This document shows, piece after piece, positions 43,568 to 52,566 of a DNA stretch of 64,000 nt. Each line of letters begins with the position of its first letter. Position 1 is the first letter of the stretch. Both the position numbers and the translations under genes were made by a program. Origin of the DNA: Cytobacillus solani. GTDB lineage: Bacteria > Bacillota > Bacilli > Bacillales > Cytobacillaceae. The stretch covers positions 2,341,058-2,405,057 of the forward strand of contig NZ_LJIX01000006.1 in NCBI RefSeq assembly GCF_001420595.1, read 5' to 3'. The notes under the pieces were generated by a model, which saw nothing but the letters and a program-made list of their open reading frames with translations, did not search any database and was not told where the DNA came from.

Positions 43568-45520
43568 TTACAAACAATGCATTTCCTTTTCCGCTTCGTC
43601 CCATGGGACTGAATAACCTTGTCCCTTTGAACAAAAAATGGAGGAAGAAGTGTATGCTGGATCGGCATTTTTATTGTAAGCAATTCTTTCTATTATCTCT
43701 TTTTCATTATGACAGCGATCATAACCTGCAAATACAAGATTTATCGTTGCTTTTCCCTGTGTGAAAGAAGCAAGCTGAGTACTGTATGTCATAAAGGTTG
43801 CTACTGGTACTGTTCCTGTTAATATTGCTTTATTTCCTTCCGTTATAGGCGGATTGAATTTGCCAAATGCAGTTTGAATATCGGCTAATACGCGGCCCAT
43901 CTGATCGATAGTTACTTTGATCTTAAACTCATATATAGGTTCTAGTAAATTGTTTGAAGCTTTTTCTAGGCCATGCCGTAATGCCCGAAATGTTGCCTCG
44001 CGAAAATCACCGCCAGATGTATGTTTATTATGGGCTAGCCCGGTTAGCAAAGTCACTTTCACATCAGTGAGAGGAGATCCAGTTAAAAGACCATTGTGTT
44101 CCCTTTCAAATAAATGCTGTTCAATTAAATTTTGATTTCCAATAGTCAAATCGTCCGCATGACAAGCATTACAGAAGGTAATTCCGCTATTTCTTTCGCC
44201 GGGCTCTAATTTGAGATGAACTTCAGCATAATGCCCTAAAGGTTCAAAATGACCGTATCCGATAACGGTCGAAACGATTGTTTCTCTGTATAGAATCTCC
44301 GGTTCCTCAAATGAAATGTTTAACTGAAATCGTTCCAAAACTACTTGCTCTAATACCTCTAGCTGAATCGTCCCCATGACATGGATATGTATTTGCTGCA
44401 GATTCTCTTCCCAAATGACATTTAATGATGGGTCTTCTGCATCTAAAATTTTGAAGAAACGCAATGCTTCTTTTATATTTACAGATGGTTCAAAAAGGAC
44501 TTTTGATTTTAAGGCTGGCATCATTTCAAAATCAACGGTCTCTGTCTTTTCACCCATGCACCTCCCAACAGTTGTCATTGATAACCCAGTGACAGCGAAA
44601 AGTTCGCCAGCCTTAACATGATCGACTTTATTATATTTATTCCCGCCATATACTCGTATTTGAGTAATTTTTTCTGAAATCTCATTCTGACCATTCCAGT
44701 ATCTTACCTCATCCCTTACTTTTAAACCGCCACTTAACGCTTTGATAAAAGAGATTCTTGCTCCGTTCTCATCATGACGAATTTTATAAACACGGCCTGA
44801 GAAGGCTTGCTCAGTTCTATAATTAGTAACTGTCAATTGATCAATCGCAGCTAGAAATTGTTCAATGCCAATATCCTGAAGCGCTGATCCGCTTGAACAA
44901 ACGAAAGCTTGGTTTTGATATATCATTTTTTGTAGTGTTTTTAGCCATATATCCTTTTGATAGCCGGTTTCCATGTACAGTTCTAAAAGATTCTCATTAC
45001 GCTCTGCCACAAATTCAATGAACTTCTCATCCATCTCACCATCATTAAAGGAGTCTGTTATCTCAAAAATATCCTTTGTTAAGTTTAATCTAATCTCCTC
45101 AAGCACGGCTTCAACATCTGCTCCTACGCGATCTGTCTTGTTGATAAAGAAAAATGTAGGCACTTGGTATTTTCTTAAAAGCGCCCAAACGGTTTCTGTG
45201 TGCCCTTCAATTCCTTCCACCGCACTAATGATAATGATGGCGTAATCCATCACTTGAATGGCTCGCTCCATTTCAGTAGAAAAGTCGACGTGGCCAGGTG
45301 TATCGATTAGATAATAATTGGAATTCCGATAGCTGAACATAGCTTGATCTGCAAAAACGGTGATCCCACGCTGACGTTCGATTTCATGGCTATCAAGAAA
45401 GGCATCCTTATGATCGACTCTTCCTCTTTGTTTAATACTCTTCGTATGATAAAGCAACTGTTCGGAAAATGTTGTTTTTCCGGCATCTACATGTGCCAGT
45501 ATTCCAATCGTTTTGTTCAT
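43568..45520 (-). CDS. TetM/OtrA-type ribosomal protection GTPase
   Basis: 650 residues, EF-G-like. GTPase motifs: G1 AHVDAGKTT (9-17), G2 around RGITVFADQAMF, G3 DTPGHVDF and G4 NKTDR. Domains II-V follow, ending in KGQGYSVPWDEAEKEMH, the C-terminal motif of tetracycline ribosomal protection proteins. Length fits TetM/O (about 640). Such proteins remove tetracycline from the 30S A site, but divergent chromosomal relatives in Bacillus may serve other stalls. No leader peptide or mobile DNA was seen, so it looks native. GAGAGGA precedes the ATG. Confidence 0.85.
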   Translation of the reverse strand: MNKTIGILAHVDAGKTTFSEQLLYHTKSIKQRGRVDHKDAFLDSHEIERQRGITVFADQAMFSYRNSNYYLIDTPGHVDFSTEMERAIQVMDYAIIIISAVEGIEGHTETVWALLRKYQVPTFFFINKTDRVGADVEAVLEEIRLNLTKDIFEITDSFNDGEMDEKFIEFVAERNENLLELYMETGYQKDIWLKTLQKMIYQNQAFVCSSGSALQDIGIEQFLAAIDQLTVTNYRTEQAFSGRVYKIRHDENGARISFIKALSGGLKVRDEVRYWNGQNEISEKITQIRVYGGNKYNKVDHVKAGELFAVTGLSMTTVGRCMGEKTETVDFEMMPALKSKVLFEPSVNIKEALRFFKILDAEDPSLNVIWEENLQQIHIHVMGTIQLEVLEQVVLERFQLNISFEEPEILYRETIVSTVIGYGHFEPLGHYAEVHLKLEPGERNSGITFCNACHADDLTIGNQNLIEQHLFEREHNGLLTGSPLTDVKVTLLTGLAHNKHTSGGDFREATFRALRHGLEKASNNLLEPIYEFKIKVTIDQMGRVLADIQTAFGKFNPPITEGNKAILTGTVPVATFMTYSTQLASFTQGKATINLVFAGYDRCHNEKEIIERIAYNKNADPAYTSSSIFCSKGQGYSVPWDEAEKEMHCL

Positions 45521-45667
45521 TTTGTGTCCTCTCTGCTTTGAAATCTTTCAATTCTATTATAACAAATGCTTTTTTCTTGTGAAAAATGTAAAAATCTCGT
45601 GAATAAGAAGGATTTAATATGTAAAAGAAGAATATGGAATAGTATTTAATTTAAGGAGGAATAAACA

Positions 45668-46171
45668 TTGTATCATACAATTGAAGAATTTTTGAATGAA
45701 TGGACTCATGAGGCGAATTTGACGCAAACGGTTTTAGAGCATCTAACAGATGAATCTTTATCATTGAGAGCTACCCCTGAGTATCGTTCGCTAGGCAGTC
45801 TTGCGTGGCATCTTGTAACATCCCTTCATGAGATGCTTTCCCGGACAGGACTTGATTTTGTTGGTGCCGAGCATGAGGCATTAGTTCCATCGAATGCTAA
45901 GGAAATAGCAGACAGCTACTTGATGGCAAGTGAAAATATGATTGCAGCAATGAAAAAACAATGGACAGATCAATCTTTAAATGAAATGGACGATATGTAT
46001 GGAGAAAAATGGCCAAAAAGTCTTACATTATCAGTTCTGAACTCACACCAAATTCATCACAGAGGTCAATTAACCGTTTTAATGCGTCTAGCAGGGCTCA
46101 GAGTTCCTGGGATGTATGGTCCTTCTCGGGAAGAATGGGCAGATGCTGGAATGGAAGCTCCTACGAATTAA
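45668..46171 (+). CDS. DinB family protein
   Basis: 167 residues, four-helix DinB/YfiT-type metal-binding bundle. The likely metal histidines are in SLGSLAWHLVTSLHEM and LNSHQIHHRGQLTVLMRLAG. Members act as thiol-dependent transferases or damage-inducible proteins; the substrate is unknown. The TTG start has AAGGAGGA 7 nt upstream. Confidence 0.87.
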   Translation: MYHTIEEFLNEWTHEANLTQTVLEHLTDESLSLRATPEYRSLGSLAWHLVTSLHEMLSRTGLDFVGAEHEALVPSNAKEIADSYLMASENMIAAMKKQWTDQSLNEMDDMYGEKWPKSLTLSVLNSHQIHHRGQLTVLMRLAGLRVPGMYGPSREEWADAGMEAPTN

Positions 46172-46266
46172 CTCCTAATGAAATGAATCTGTCACAATAT
46201 TTAACTTATGTATCTTAAAAATAACCGCTTTAGAAAAGAAGTTTGACTGGATTATTGAATTACTTC

Positions 46267-46300
46267 AAAGGGATAAGGAAAGTATTTTCTTTGTCCCTTT
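46267..46300 (+). terminator. Terminator after the DinB gene
   Basis: AAAGGGA...TCCCTTT with a mostly paired inner part (GGAAA/TTTTC), 96 bp past the DinB stop on the plus strand. Confidence 0.55.
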
Positions 46301-46361
46301 ATCATTAATCGCCGTTGTACATCATGGTCTAAAGAAGCAATACCCGTATCAGAGGGAATTT

Positions 46362-46402
46362 AAAAAGGGTAAAATTCCTTGTATTAGAAATTCACCCTAT
46401 TT
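46362..46402. terminator. Bidirectional terminator after the SDR gene
   Basis: AGGGTAAAATTC (46366-46377) pairs with GAAATTCACCCT (46387-46398) with mismatches near the loop; T-rich on both sides. It lies 58 bp past the SDR stop. Confidence 0.65.
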
Positions 46403-46455
46403 TTTAATATATAAAACAAATTAATTCCTTCAACATCATATGTTAAAATTTTCCA

Positions 46456-47391
46456 TTATACTTCCTTATTCATCCAATTTATTGTTTTCATAATTCCTTC
46501 TCTATACGTTGTCCGCGGTAAGTGCCCTATTTTTGCTTCATACTTCTTACCGCTTAAAATTACGGGATCCTCTGTTAAGTACATCATCTCTACCATCTCC
46601 CTCATAAATGGCTGAAACATTCCTAGGAAGAAAATCATTTTTTTTGACACGATTCTAATCGACTTTTTATATCCTAGTTCCTTACGCAAAATCTCAATAA
46701 TTTCTTCTCCCGTTATCGGATGTGCTGATGGGATATTCCAGCATTGATTGTAAGTATCCTTTCTAGAAGCTAGCTCCACCACCGCCTGTGCACCGTCAAA
46801 CGTATAAATGAACTCTCGAGCTACTTTGAGATCACCAACAAAATTTGCAGCTTTGTTTTGAATCACATTTTTGAGAGTTTCATGTAGGAGGGTACTTTCT
46901 GCGTTAGGTCCGTACAAATCTGGCAGATGGACAATTAAATAAGGAACGTTATTTCTCTTCAATGTTTGTTCCATTGCAAGCCTGATTTTTCCCTTTTTAG
47001 TATGTGGTTCTTTCTTTGCATCTTCATTTACTTCTGCTTTGGATTGCCTCCCATAAGCATAAATATTATCCACTAGAGCAATTTTTGCTTGCTGTATCTT
47101 CGCAACCCGAACCAAAATTTCCATGCACAATGGATGCTTCTTATCCCAATCTTGATAAGGAAAGCTCACTGCATGAAAGATTACATCCACACCATTTGCT
47201 GCCTCGAGTACCTCCTTTTCCACTAATACATCCCCTGAAAAAATAGTTACCCTTGATTCATGCTGATAAAGATCATGTAATTTTTCCTTTCCTCTAGCAA
47301 AAGCAACTACATCCACCCCACGATTATTCAATTCACGAACTAATGCATAGCCTATTCCACCTGACGCACCTAGTACTAATGCTTTCTCCAT
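46456..47391 (-). CDS. NAD(P)-binding SDR/epimerase-like protein
   Basis: 311 residues of the extended/atypical SDR type. The N-terminal nucleotide motif is ALVLGASGGIGYALVRELNNRGVDVVAFARG, followed by VDVIFHAVSFPYQDW and the active-site-like VDNIYAYGRQSK with a tyrosine. LYGPNAESTLLHETLKNV and NIPSAHPITGEEIIEIL resemble UDP-sugar epimerases. The substrate is unknown. GGAAGG precedes the ATG. It carries the same 15-bp dyad upstream as the divergently unrelated TetR gene 94 bp away on the same strand, so the TetR protein likely represses both. Confidence 0.85.
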   Translation of the reverse strand: MEKALVLGASGGIGYALVRELNNRGVDVVAFARGKEKLHDLYQHESRVTIFSGDVLVEKEVLEAANGVDVIFHAVSFPYQDWDKKHPLCMEILVRVAKIQQAKIALVDNIYAYGRQSKAEVNEDAKKEPHTKKGKIRLAMEQTLKRNNVPYLIVHLPDLYGPNAESTLLHETLKNVIQNKAANFVGDLKVAREFIYTFDGAQAVVELASRKDTYNQCWNIPSAHPITGEEIIEILRKELGYKKSIRIVSKKMIFFLGMFQPFMREMVEMMYLTEDPVILSGKKYEAKIGHLPRTTYREGIMKTINWMNKEV

Positions 47392-47413
47392 TAATAACTT
47401 CCTTTCCTAATTA

Positions 47414-47428
47414 TTAACCACTGGTCAA
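47414..47428. promoter_or_regulatory. TetR operator upstream of the SDR gene
   Basis: TTAACCACTGGTCAA is a dyad nearly identical to the site at 48074-48088, which precedes the TetR gene itself. Confidence 0.65.
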
Positions 47429-47484
47429 ATAATACAAAAAAATATATATGCAAACTCTAAACCAGAAAATGATTTAGAGTAGTT

Positions 47485-48057
47485 CTATCCATTTAATCCT
47501 TTTATTATAAAAATAACATGTGACTTAGCCGCCAGCTTCGCTTCGTCAAAATTTTTAACATATCCGCGGTAATGAGAAACAAAACCATGAAGTGCTATAA
47601 ATGCAGACCATATATCTATTAATTCATGTTTTTTCGTGGACAAGGATTGGACTGTTTGGGCAAACTTTTGATAACTAAGGTTGGCTGCTGTTTGAGATAA
47701 ACTATCTACCTCCGTATTTCTTACCATAAACATGATTTCATACTGGCTTTGGTGGTTTAAACCAAACTCAATAAAGCGAATAAAAACGTTATAGAGCTTT
47801 GTTGTGTTATCTTCAGGACCTTGAATGGATTCTTCCAATAAATTGTTTAGTTTAGAAAAGTCATCTTCTACAATTGCATAAAACAGTTCAGCTTTATTTT
47901 TAAAGTGGTAATAAATCGCACCATGACTGCAGTCTAGCAGTTTTGCAATGCTTCGCATGGAAACTTGCTGAAAACCTTGTTTGACAAACTGAGTTCGTGC
48001 TTTCTGTAAGATGATCTCTCTTGTCAGTTCTTGAGAAGTGGTTTTACGAGGAGACAT
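47485..48057 (-). CDS. TetR-family transcriptional regulator
   Basis: 190 residues. N-terminal TetR domain TREIILQKARTQFVKQGFQQVSMRSIAKLLDCSHGAIYYHFKNKAELFYAIVEDDF, then a helical ligand domain. The ATG at 48057 has GGAG 8 nt upstream; the upstream ATG lies inside the operator. It probably represses itself and the SDR gene through matching dyads. The inducer is unknown. Confidence 0.87.
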   Translation of the reverse strand: MSPRKTTSQELTREIILQKARTQFVKQGFQQVSMRSIAKLLDCSHGAIYYHFKNKAELFYAIVEDDFSKLNNLLEESIQGPEDNTTKLYNVFIRFIEFGLNHQSQYEIMFMVRNTEVDSLSQTAANLSYQKFAQTVQSLSTKKHELIDIWSAFIALHGFVSHYRGYVKNFDEAKLAAKSHVIFIIKGLNG

Positions 48058-48073
48058 CTTTTCAACTCCTTTA

Positions 48074-48088
48074 TTGACCATTGGTTAA
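48074..48088. promoter_or_regulatory. TetR operator at its own promoter
   Basis: TTGACCATTGGTTAA, a 15-bp dyad (TTGACC/GGTTAA with one mismatch) matching the site at 47414-47428 in the reverse direction. It lies 17 bp before the regulator start. Confidence 0.65.
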
Positions 48089-48252
48089 TTATAAGTATAA
48101 CATCTTTTTTTTCGCGGTAAAAGGTTATTTAAAGTAAATATAATTTTAACATGAAATTTAAAAAGTTTTGTACCCAATTCGAGCCTAAAGGGGTGGATAT
48201 TTCTTTTATTAAAATCTAAAATGGTACAATAAGCATGAAAGGATGTGTAAGG

Positions 48253-49023
48253 ATGGCGATTACATTACCGCATATTGAAGATGCAAACCGGACTACATAT
48301 CTTCCGCCAAAGGGAGAGTTTGAACGTTTTACAGATGAATCCCACTATATTGAAAAGGTTCGTGAATGGGGATTATCAACTACAAAAGAAGTGAAGAAGG
48401 AATTCTGGTACAAGGAAAGAGATCATCAGCGCATTGTTAAGATTAAAGGATTTGAGACATATGGGCAAGCTGAAGAATTTAATACGGTCATAGTTGAATT
48501 TCAAGATGGAAACCTGAGCTGCATTCATCCAGCTTATCTAAAGGAAATGCAGGCATCAAGCTTTGGGAAGGTGTCATTCTCTGACGTTGCTGAACCATCC
48601 CCAGCACCGTCGAAAAAAAGCGAGCAGCCTAATGCCGCCAAACCAAAGGCTGTAAAAAAAGAGACGGCAACAAAGAAAGAAAAACAAACTAAAATTGAAT
48701 TGCCTGAAGAAAAGGTCCATTTTACAGCGACGGTTAAGCAGTTTGCTTTAAGCTGGAATCATTTCAATGAAGAAAATGATGAAGTCGTCGTTTTCGAAAA
48801 TATTGTGATCGAACAGGAAAATCCAATTAAAATTGGACTTGCCTGGTGTGCCCACTCTAAAACATTGAAGAAATTTGAACTTGCACCTGGTGAAAAACTT
48901 GAATTCGATGGGAAAATCGTGAAGAAAAAATTGCCTAATGGAAAAGATGTCGAAGAAGATTTTATTGTTACAAACCCAGTTTTATACAAGATCAATAACC
49001 CTTCCAAGTTAAAAAAAAGCTAA
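48253..49023 (+). CDS. Hypothetical two-part protein with basic Ala/Lys/Pro linker
   Basis: About 256 residues. An N-terminal conserved-looking part (ITLPHIEDANRTTYLPPKGEFERFTDESHYIEKVREWGLSTTKEVKKEFWYKERDHQRIVKIKGFETYGQAEEFNTVIVEFQDGNLSCIHPAYLKEMQ) is joined by a low-complexity linker (SPAPSKKSEQPNAAKPKAVKKETATKKEK) to a beta-rich domain (VHFTATVKQFALSWNHFNEENDEVVVFENIVIEQENPIKIGLAWCAHSKTLKKFELAPGEKLEFDGKIVKK). The second part recalls OB-fold or nucleic-acid-associated domains, but I cannot name the family. GGATG and AAGG precede the ATG at 48253. Confidence 0.7.
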   Translation: MAITLPHIEDANRTTYLPPKGEFERFTDESHYIEKVREWGLSTTKEVKKEFWYKERDHQRIVKIKGFETYGQAEEFNTVIVEFQDGNLSCIHPAYLKEMQASSFGKVSFSDVAEPSPAPSKKSEQPNAAKPKAVKKETATKKEKQTKIELPEEKVHFTATVKQFALSWNHFNEENDEVVVFENIVIEQENPIKIGLAWCAHSKTLKKFELAPGEKLEFDGKIVKKKLPNGKDVEEDFIVTNPVLYKINNPSKLKKS

Positions 49024-49052
49024 ATGAACGTGGTCACGTTCATTTAGCTTTT
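49018..49052 (+). terminator. Terminator overlapping the stop codon of the hypothetical gene
   Basis: AGCTAAATGAACGTG and its perfect complement (49018-49032, 49035-49049) with TTTTTT following. The stem includes the stop codon, so folding depends on the ribosome leaving. Confidence 0.88.
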
Positions 49053-49131
49053 TTGCTTAAAATTACCACCCCTTCCCTCTTCCCTTTTTTGTTACACTTT
49101 TAAAGTTGAAGGAATTTGGAGGGATGAATGG

Positions 49132-50253
49132 ATGAAAAAATTATATCTGCTGCTTGCGATCATTCTAATTTTTTCAGGAGGATTTATAGCTGGCTCTTTT
49201 TTTTCTATGAAAAACAGCTCATCAATACCAAAAACTATCAGTCTAAACCCTCCGTCTTCGAAAGAATTAGAACAAAAGGCAGCACCAAAACTAGAGCAGA
49301 TAGCATCAAAATTGCTGATTGGCTATGTTCAGGATTTTCGGGATCCGTCTGTAGTGAACTACAGTCAATTAACACATGTGATCTTTTCATTTGCCCATCC
49401 GACGAAAGATGGAAGGCTTTTATTTAACGGAGATACCGCTCTTAACAATTTACGCGCAATGGTTACAAAAGCCCATCAAAACAAAACAAAGGCAATACTT
49501 GCCATCGGGGGCTGGTTCCATATAAATGGCGGTGAGTCATATGATTATTTTAAATCTGCGATTGCGAGCCCTGATGCACGGACAAAGCTCGTTAATGAAC
49601 TGATGAATCTGGTAGCGACTGAGAATTTAGATGGCATTGATATCGATTTTGAACATCCGCGTTCAAAGAAAGATGCAGAGGACCTCAATGCTTTTACCCA
49701 AGAATTAAGCTCAAAGCTTCACCCTCAAGGAAAGGAACTTTCCATTGCAGTACACTCAAAGATTCATAGTGTAACTGGAACTGAGCTTGGATTTGTCGTT
49801 TATGAGCCCACTATGTTTCAGTATGTTGATCATGTAAACATTATGGCATATGACGGCCAATGGGATGGCGGATATAATGCAGCTAATTTATCCCCCTATC
49901 CGTTTACAGAGAATATCGTAAACTATTGGACTGCTCTTTTTGATAGACACAATCTATCGAAGGAAAAGCTTGTCCTTGGAGTTCCTTTTTATGCACAGCC
50001 AGAGGATCCAAATAGTAAACAAGTTTCCTATGAGGCTCTTATTAATAATAATCCTGACAATGCAGGAAGAGATTCTGTAAGCTTGAATGGGACAACCTAT
50101 CATTATAATGGAGAAAAAACGATTCAAAGGAAAACGAAACTCGCACTTGATCATGGTTTTGGGGGCATGATGATGTGGGAAGTGGGACTAGATGCAAAGG
50201 ATGCTTATAGTTTGACAGCAGCTATCTCTGAAGAAATGAAGGAAATCAAGTAA
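49132..50253 (+). CDS. Glycoside hydrolase family 18 protein (chitinase/muramidase-like), membrane-anchored
   Basis: 373 residues. An N-terminal signal/anchor helix (KLYLLLAIILIFSGGFIAGSFF), a short linker, then a GH18 barrel beginning LLIGYVQDFRDPSVVNYSQLTHVIFSFA. The catalytic DxxDxDxE motif is DGIDIDFE (167-174) with Glu174 as acid. AILAIGGW is the second conserved strand and NIMAYD the third. The substrate may be chitin or, as for spore-lytic relatives, peptidoglycan. GGAGGG lies 8 nt before the ATG. Confidence 0.9.
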   Translation: MKKLYLLLAIILIFSGGFIAGSFFSMKNSSSIPKTISLNPPSSKELEQKAAPKLEQIASKLLIGYVQDFRDPSVVNYSQLTHVIFSFAHPTKDGRLLFNGDTALNNLRAMVTKAHQNKTKAILAIGGWFHINGGESYDYFKSAIASPDARTKLVNELMNLVATENLDGIDIDFEHPRSKKDAEDLNAFTQELSSKLHPQGKELSIAVHSKIHSVTGTELGFVVYEPTMFQYVDHVNIMAYDGQWDGGYNAANLSPYPFTENIVNYWTALFDRHNLSKEKLVLGVPFYAQPEDPNSKQVSYEALINNNPDNAGRDSVSLNGTTYHYNGEKTIQRKTKLALDHGFGGMMMWEVGLDAKDAYSLTAAISEEMKEIK

Positions 50254-50320
50254 TCAAGACACTTTACTCCTTTATTATGCAGGGGGAGAAAAACTATATA
50301 AGCTATGAAATAATTTGGAG

Positions 50321-50576
50321 TCAGGTACGGACACGAATTTACTTGATTTCACTAAACCTGTCCGAAGTGGCCCCGAGTTCGGACATCCTAGTCAATGAGT
50401 TCACTATACTTGTCCAAAGGTAGATCAGGTTCGGACCCGAATGCGCTTGATTTCACCTCACCTGTCCGAAGTAACCATAAATTCGGACATCCAAGTTTAT
50501 GAAATTACTAAACCTGTCTGAAGCAGCAACAGGTTCAGATACAAATGCCCTTTAACTTAAAAAACTAGTCCAAAGT
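50321..50576. repeat. 52-bp tandem repeat, five copies
   Basis: CGGAC (or CAGAT in the last copy) recurs at 50328, 50380, 50432, 50484 and 50536, exactly 52 bp apart. Each unit runs about CGGACA...TTTCACTAAACCTGTCCGAAG. Odd and even units are closer to one another, giving a 104-bp higher-order period. Each junction can form an 8-bp hairpin TGTCCGAA/TTCGGACA. It lies after the GH18 gene and before the RDD terminator. No open frame runs through it. Confidence 0.85.
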
Positions 50577-50577
50577 C

Positions 50578-50620
50578 AAAAAAAGGGCACGAAAACCATT
50601 ACGGTTTTGTACCCTTTTTT
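50578..50620. terminator. Bidirectional terminator after the repeat
   Basis: AAAAGGG...GAAAACC pairs with GGTTTTGTACCCTTTT with one mismatch; A- and T-runs flank it on both sides. It probably ends the RDD gene transcript (minus) and the GH18 transcript (plus). Confidence 0.75.
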
Positions 50621-50656
50621 CTTTGTAATTAGCTGCTAAGCTTATTTATCCCCACT

Positions 50657-51457
50657 CTACAACTCAAATTCCCATTCGTCTTTCAAAATCATGTAAAGGA
50701 TTAGTAATGTATCTTCAATTTCACGACCGCTTTTTCCTTCTAGTGGGATGCCACTCTTTTTGAAGAGGATTTCAGCTACTTGTAGGGTAAGTTCATTTCT
50801 TTCTTCTAATGGCAATTGCGGAAACCGGCTGCAATATGTTTTAACTAGATTCCATTCCTTCGAGCTTAATGTTTTCAGGGTCCATTCTTCAATAAGCAGA
50901 TCTTCTTTTGCAAGTCCTCTTTTTTCAATTTCGCGATCAATAGCAGTCAGCTTCTTTTTCTTCTTTGCTTTTCGCTCGTGGACAACGATTGTCCCTGCGA
51001 CAAGATCGCCAATCCGCTTATGTTTTGAATGGAAAAAGATCATAATCAGCCCAAGAAAATAATTAGCTGGCAAGGAGTCAATTATTCGGAGCAGATTCCG
51101 GATAAAGCTTGAAAGCAATGTTAAACTATGTCCGTTATCTTGAATGACCCGAATCCCAATCATTTTCTTTCCAATCGTTTTTCCACCTGAAAAAAATTCA
51201 AAGACAAAGAAATAGCCCCAGTTAATGAGAAAGATGACGATAATGGTAATCGCTAATGGTAGTGAAGTCATCTCCAAAAGCATTATATCTGCTGTTCCAT
51301 ACATAAATAAGAAAAAAGCAACGATGATTAGAATATTTACAACCATTAAGAGCAATTGGTCGATAATAAATGCAGCCGTTCGACTGCCTAATCCTGCAAG
51401 CTGAAATTGAAGGGAGACAAATTCAGGTGTTTTAATCCCCACATTCTCTTGATTCAT
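50657..51457 (-). CDS. RDD family membrane protein
   Basis: 266 residues. The RDD domain (about 20-160) shows GLGSRTAAFIIDQLLLMVVNILI with the R and two D positions, GGKTIGKKMIGIRVIQDNGHSLTLLSSFIRNLLRIIDSLPANYFLGLIMIFFHSKHKRIGDLVAGTIVV. The C-terminal about 100 residues are cytoplasmic, helical and charged. It is divergent from a SpoIIM-like gene 128 bp away, the usual partner in the MoxR/DUF58 type cluster here. Confidence 0.87.
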   Translation of the reverse strand: MNQENVGIKTPEFVSLQFQLAGLGSRTAAFIIDQLLLMVVNILIIVAFFLFMYGTADIMLLEMTSLPLAITIIVIFLINWGYFFVFEFFSGGKTIGKKMIGIRVIQDNGHSLTLLSSFIRNLLRIIDSLPANYFLGLIMIFFHSKHKRIGDLVAGTIVVHERKAKKKKKLTAIDREIEKRGLAKEDLLIEEWTLKTLSSKEWNLVKTYCSRFPQLPLEERNELTLQVAEILFKKSGIPLEGKSGREIEDTLLILYMILKDEWEFEL

Positions 51458-51585
51458 TTAGTTTCCCTCTCTTCTGTTGTTGAATTTCGCTAAAGCGGTT
51501 TCTATTTTTCTACAAAATTACTATAATAAGGAGAAAAGAAACATATTCCCATTATTTAAAAGTCAAACCTAAAGAAGGTGTTAAT

Positions 51586-52566
51586 ATGAATGTAAAACAA
51601 TTTGTTAAACAGCACCGGGAGGAATGGAAACAGCTTGAACAGCTCGTGACCAACCTCCACAAAAGGAGAAATCGGATAGCTGGAGCAGATATCGATCAGT
51701 TTCATCGGCTCTATCAAAAGGCAGCACAGAACTTGTCATACTGCCAAACATACTTCCCGGCCGAAGAAGTCACACCATACTTAAATGGCCTCGTTTCGAA
51801 ATCACATAATCTATTATATAAAGACCAAGTTTCAAGCTTGAAGCAGATTCGTTACTTTTTTAGTACGAAATTTATAGGTTTATTAGTAGAGCAATGGAAG
51901 TTTGTCCTTGCTGCGATGATTTTATTTACCCTCGGTGCTGCAGGAAGCTTCATTTCTGTTGTTAATGATCCATTGCATATGTACGCCATCCTACCGCCAG
52001 AGATAGCACAAGGAGTCGATCCTAGTGCATTAGGATCAAGTGATGGAGAGGTCGATTCTTCATTTATGTCTGCGAGCATAATGACAAATAACATTCAAGT
52101 GGCCATACTGGCTTTTGCAGGTGGCGTTACCTTTGGTCTTTTGACCGTTTATTTACTAATTTATAATGGCATCCTTGTAGGTGCGCTTGCTGCTCTATTT
52201 TGGCATCATGGAAAATCGTATGATTTTTGGGCTTACATCGTTCCTCATGGGATGATTGAGCTTACAGCCATCTTTATTGCAGGCGGAGCAGGTTTATTAA
52301 TGGGCTATAAGCTCTTCGTCCCTGGTAAGTTTTCAAGAGGGTACCAATTAAAGCAACAAGCGAAACGGTCAGTTCAGCTGCTACTCGGTACAATCCCGCT
52401 CTTTGTCATTGCTGGAATCATTGAAGGCTTTATTACCCCAGCAGCCATTTCGCTAGAAGCTAAATATATCGTTGCCTTTATAACCGTCATTGGTCTGTTC
52501 CTCTATGTGATGATTGGAAAGCTTTTACTTTTGAAAAATAGACCTACAGCAGATTTCGATTCATAA
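51586..52566 (+). CDS. SpoIIM-like (DUF95) membrane protein
   Basis: 326 residues. A soluble N-terminal helical part (HREEWKQLEQLVTNLHKRRNRIAGADIDQFHRLYQKAAQNLSYCQTYFP) is followed by five to six helices. The family signature NNIQVAILAFAGGVTFGLLTVYLLIYNGILVGALAALFWHHG and VPHGMIELTAIFIAGGAGLLMGYKL is clear. True SpoIIM is shorter and acts in engulfment; this longer form belongs to the RDD/MoxR/DUF58 neighbourhood. Its 3' end overlaps the convergent DUF58 gene by 23 bp. Confidence 0.87.
   Translation: MNVKQFVKQHREEWKQLEQLVTNLHKRRNRIAGADIDQFHRLYQKAAQNLSYCQTYFPAEEVTPYLNGLVSKSHNLLYKDQVSSLKQIRYFFSTKFIGLLVEQWKFVLAAMILFTLGAAGSFISVVNDPLHMYAILPPEIAQGVDPSALGSSDGEVDSSFMSASIMTNNIQVAILAFAGGVTFGLLTVYLLIYNGILVGALAALFWHHGKSYDFWAYIVPHGMIELTAIFIAGGAGLLMGYKLFVPGKFSRGYQLKQQAKRSVQLLLGTIPLFVIAGIIEGFITPAAISLEAKYIVAFITVIGLFLYVMIGKLLLLKNRPTADFDS

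Noticed and set aside
43568-45520. Elongation factor G itself
   Set aside because: It is shorter than EF-G, lies outside the str operon and has the TetM-type C-terminal motif.
50321-50576. CRISPR array
   Set aside because: Units abut at a constant 52 bp with no unique spacers, copies are diverged, and no cas genes are present.
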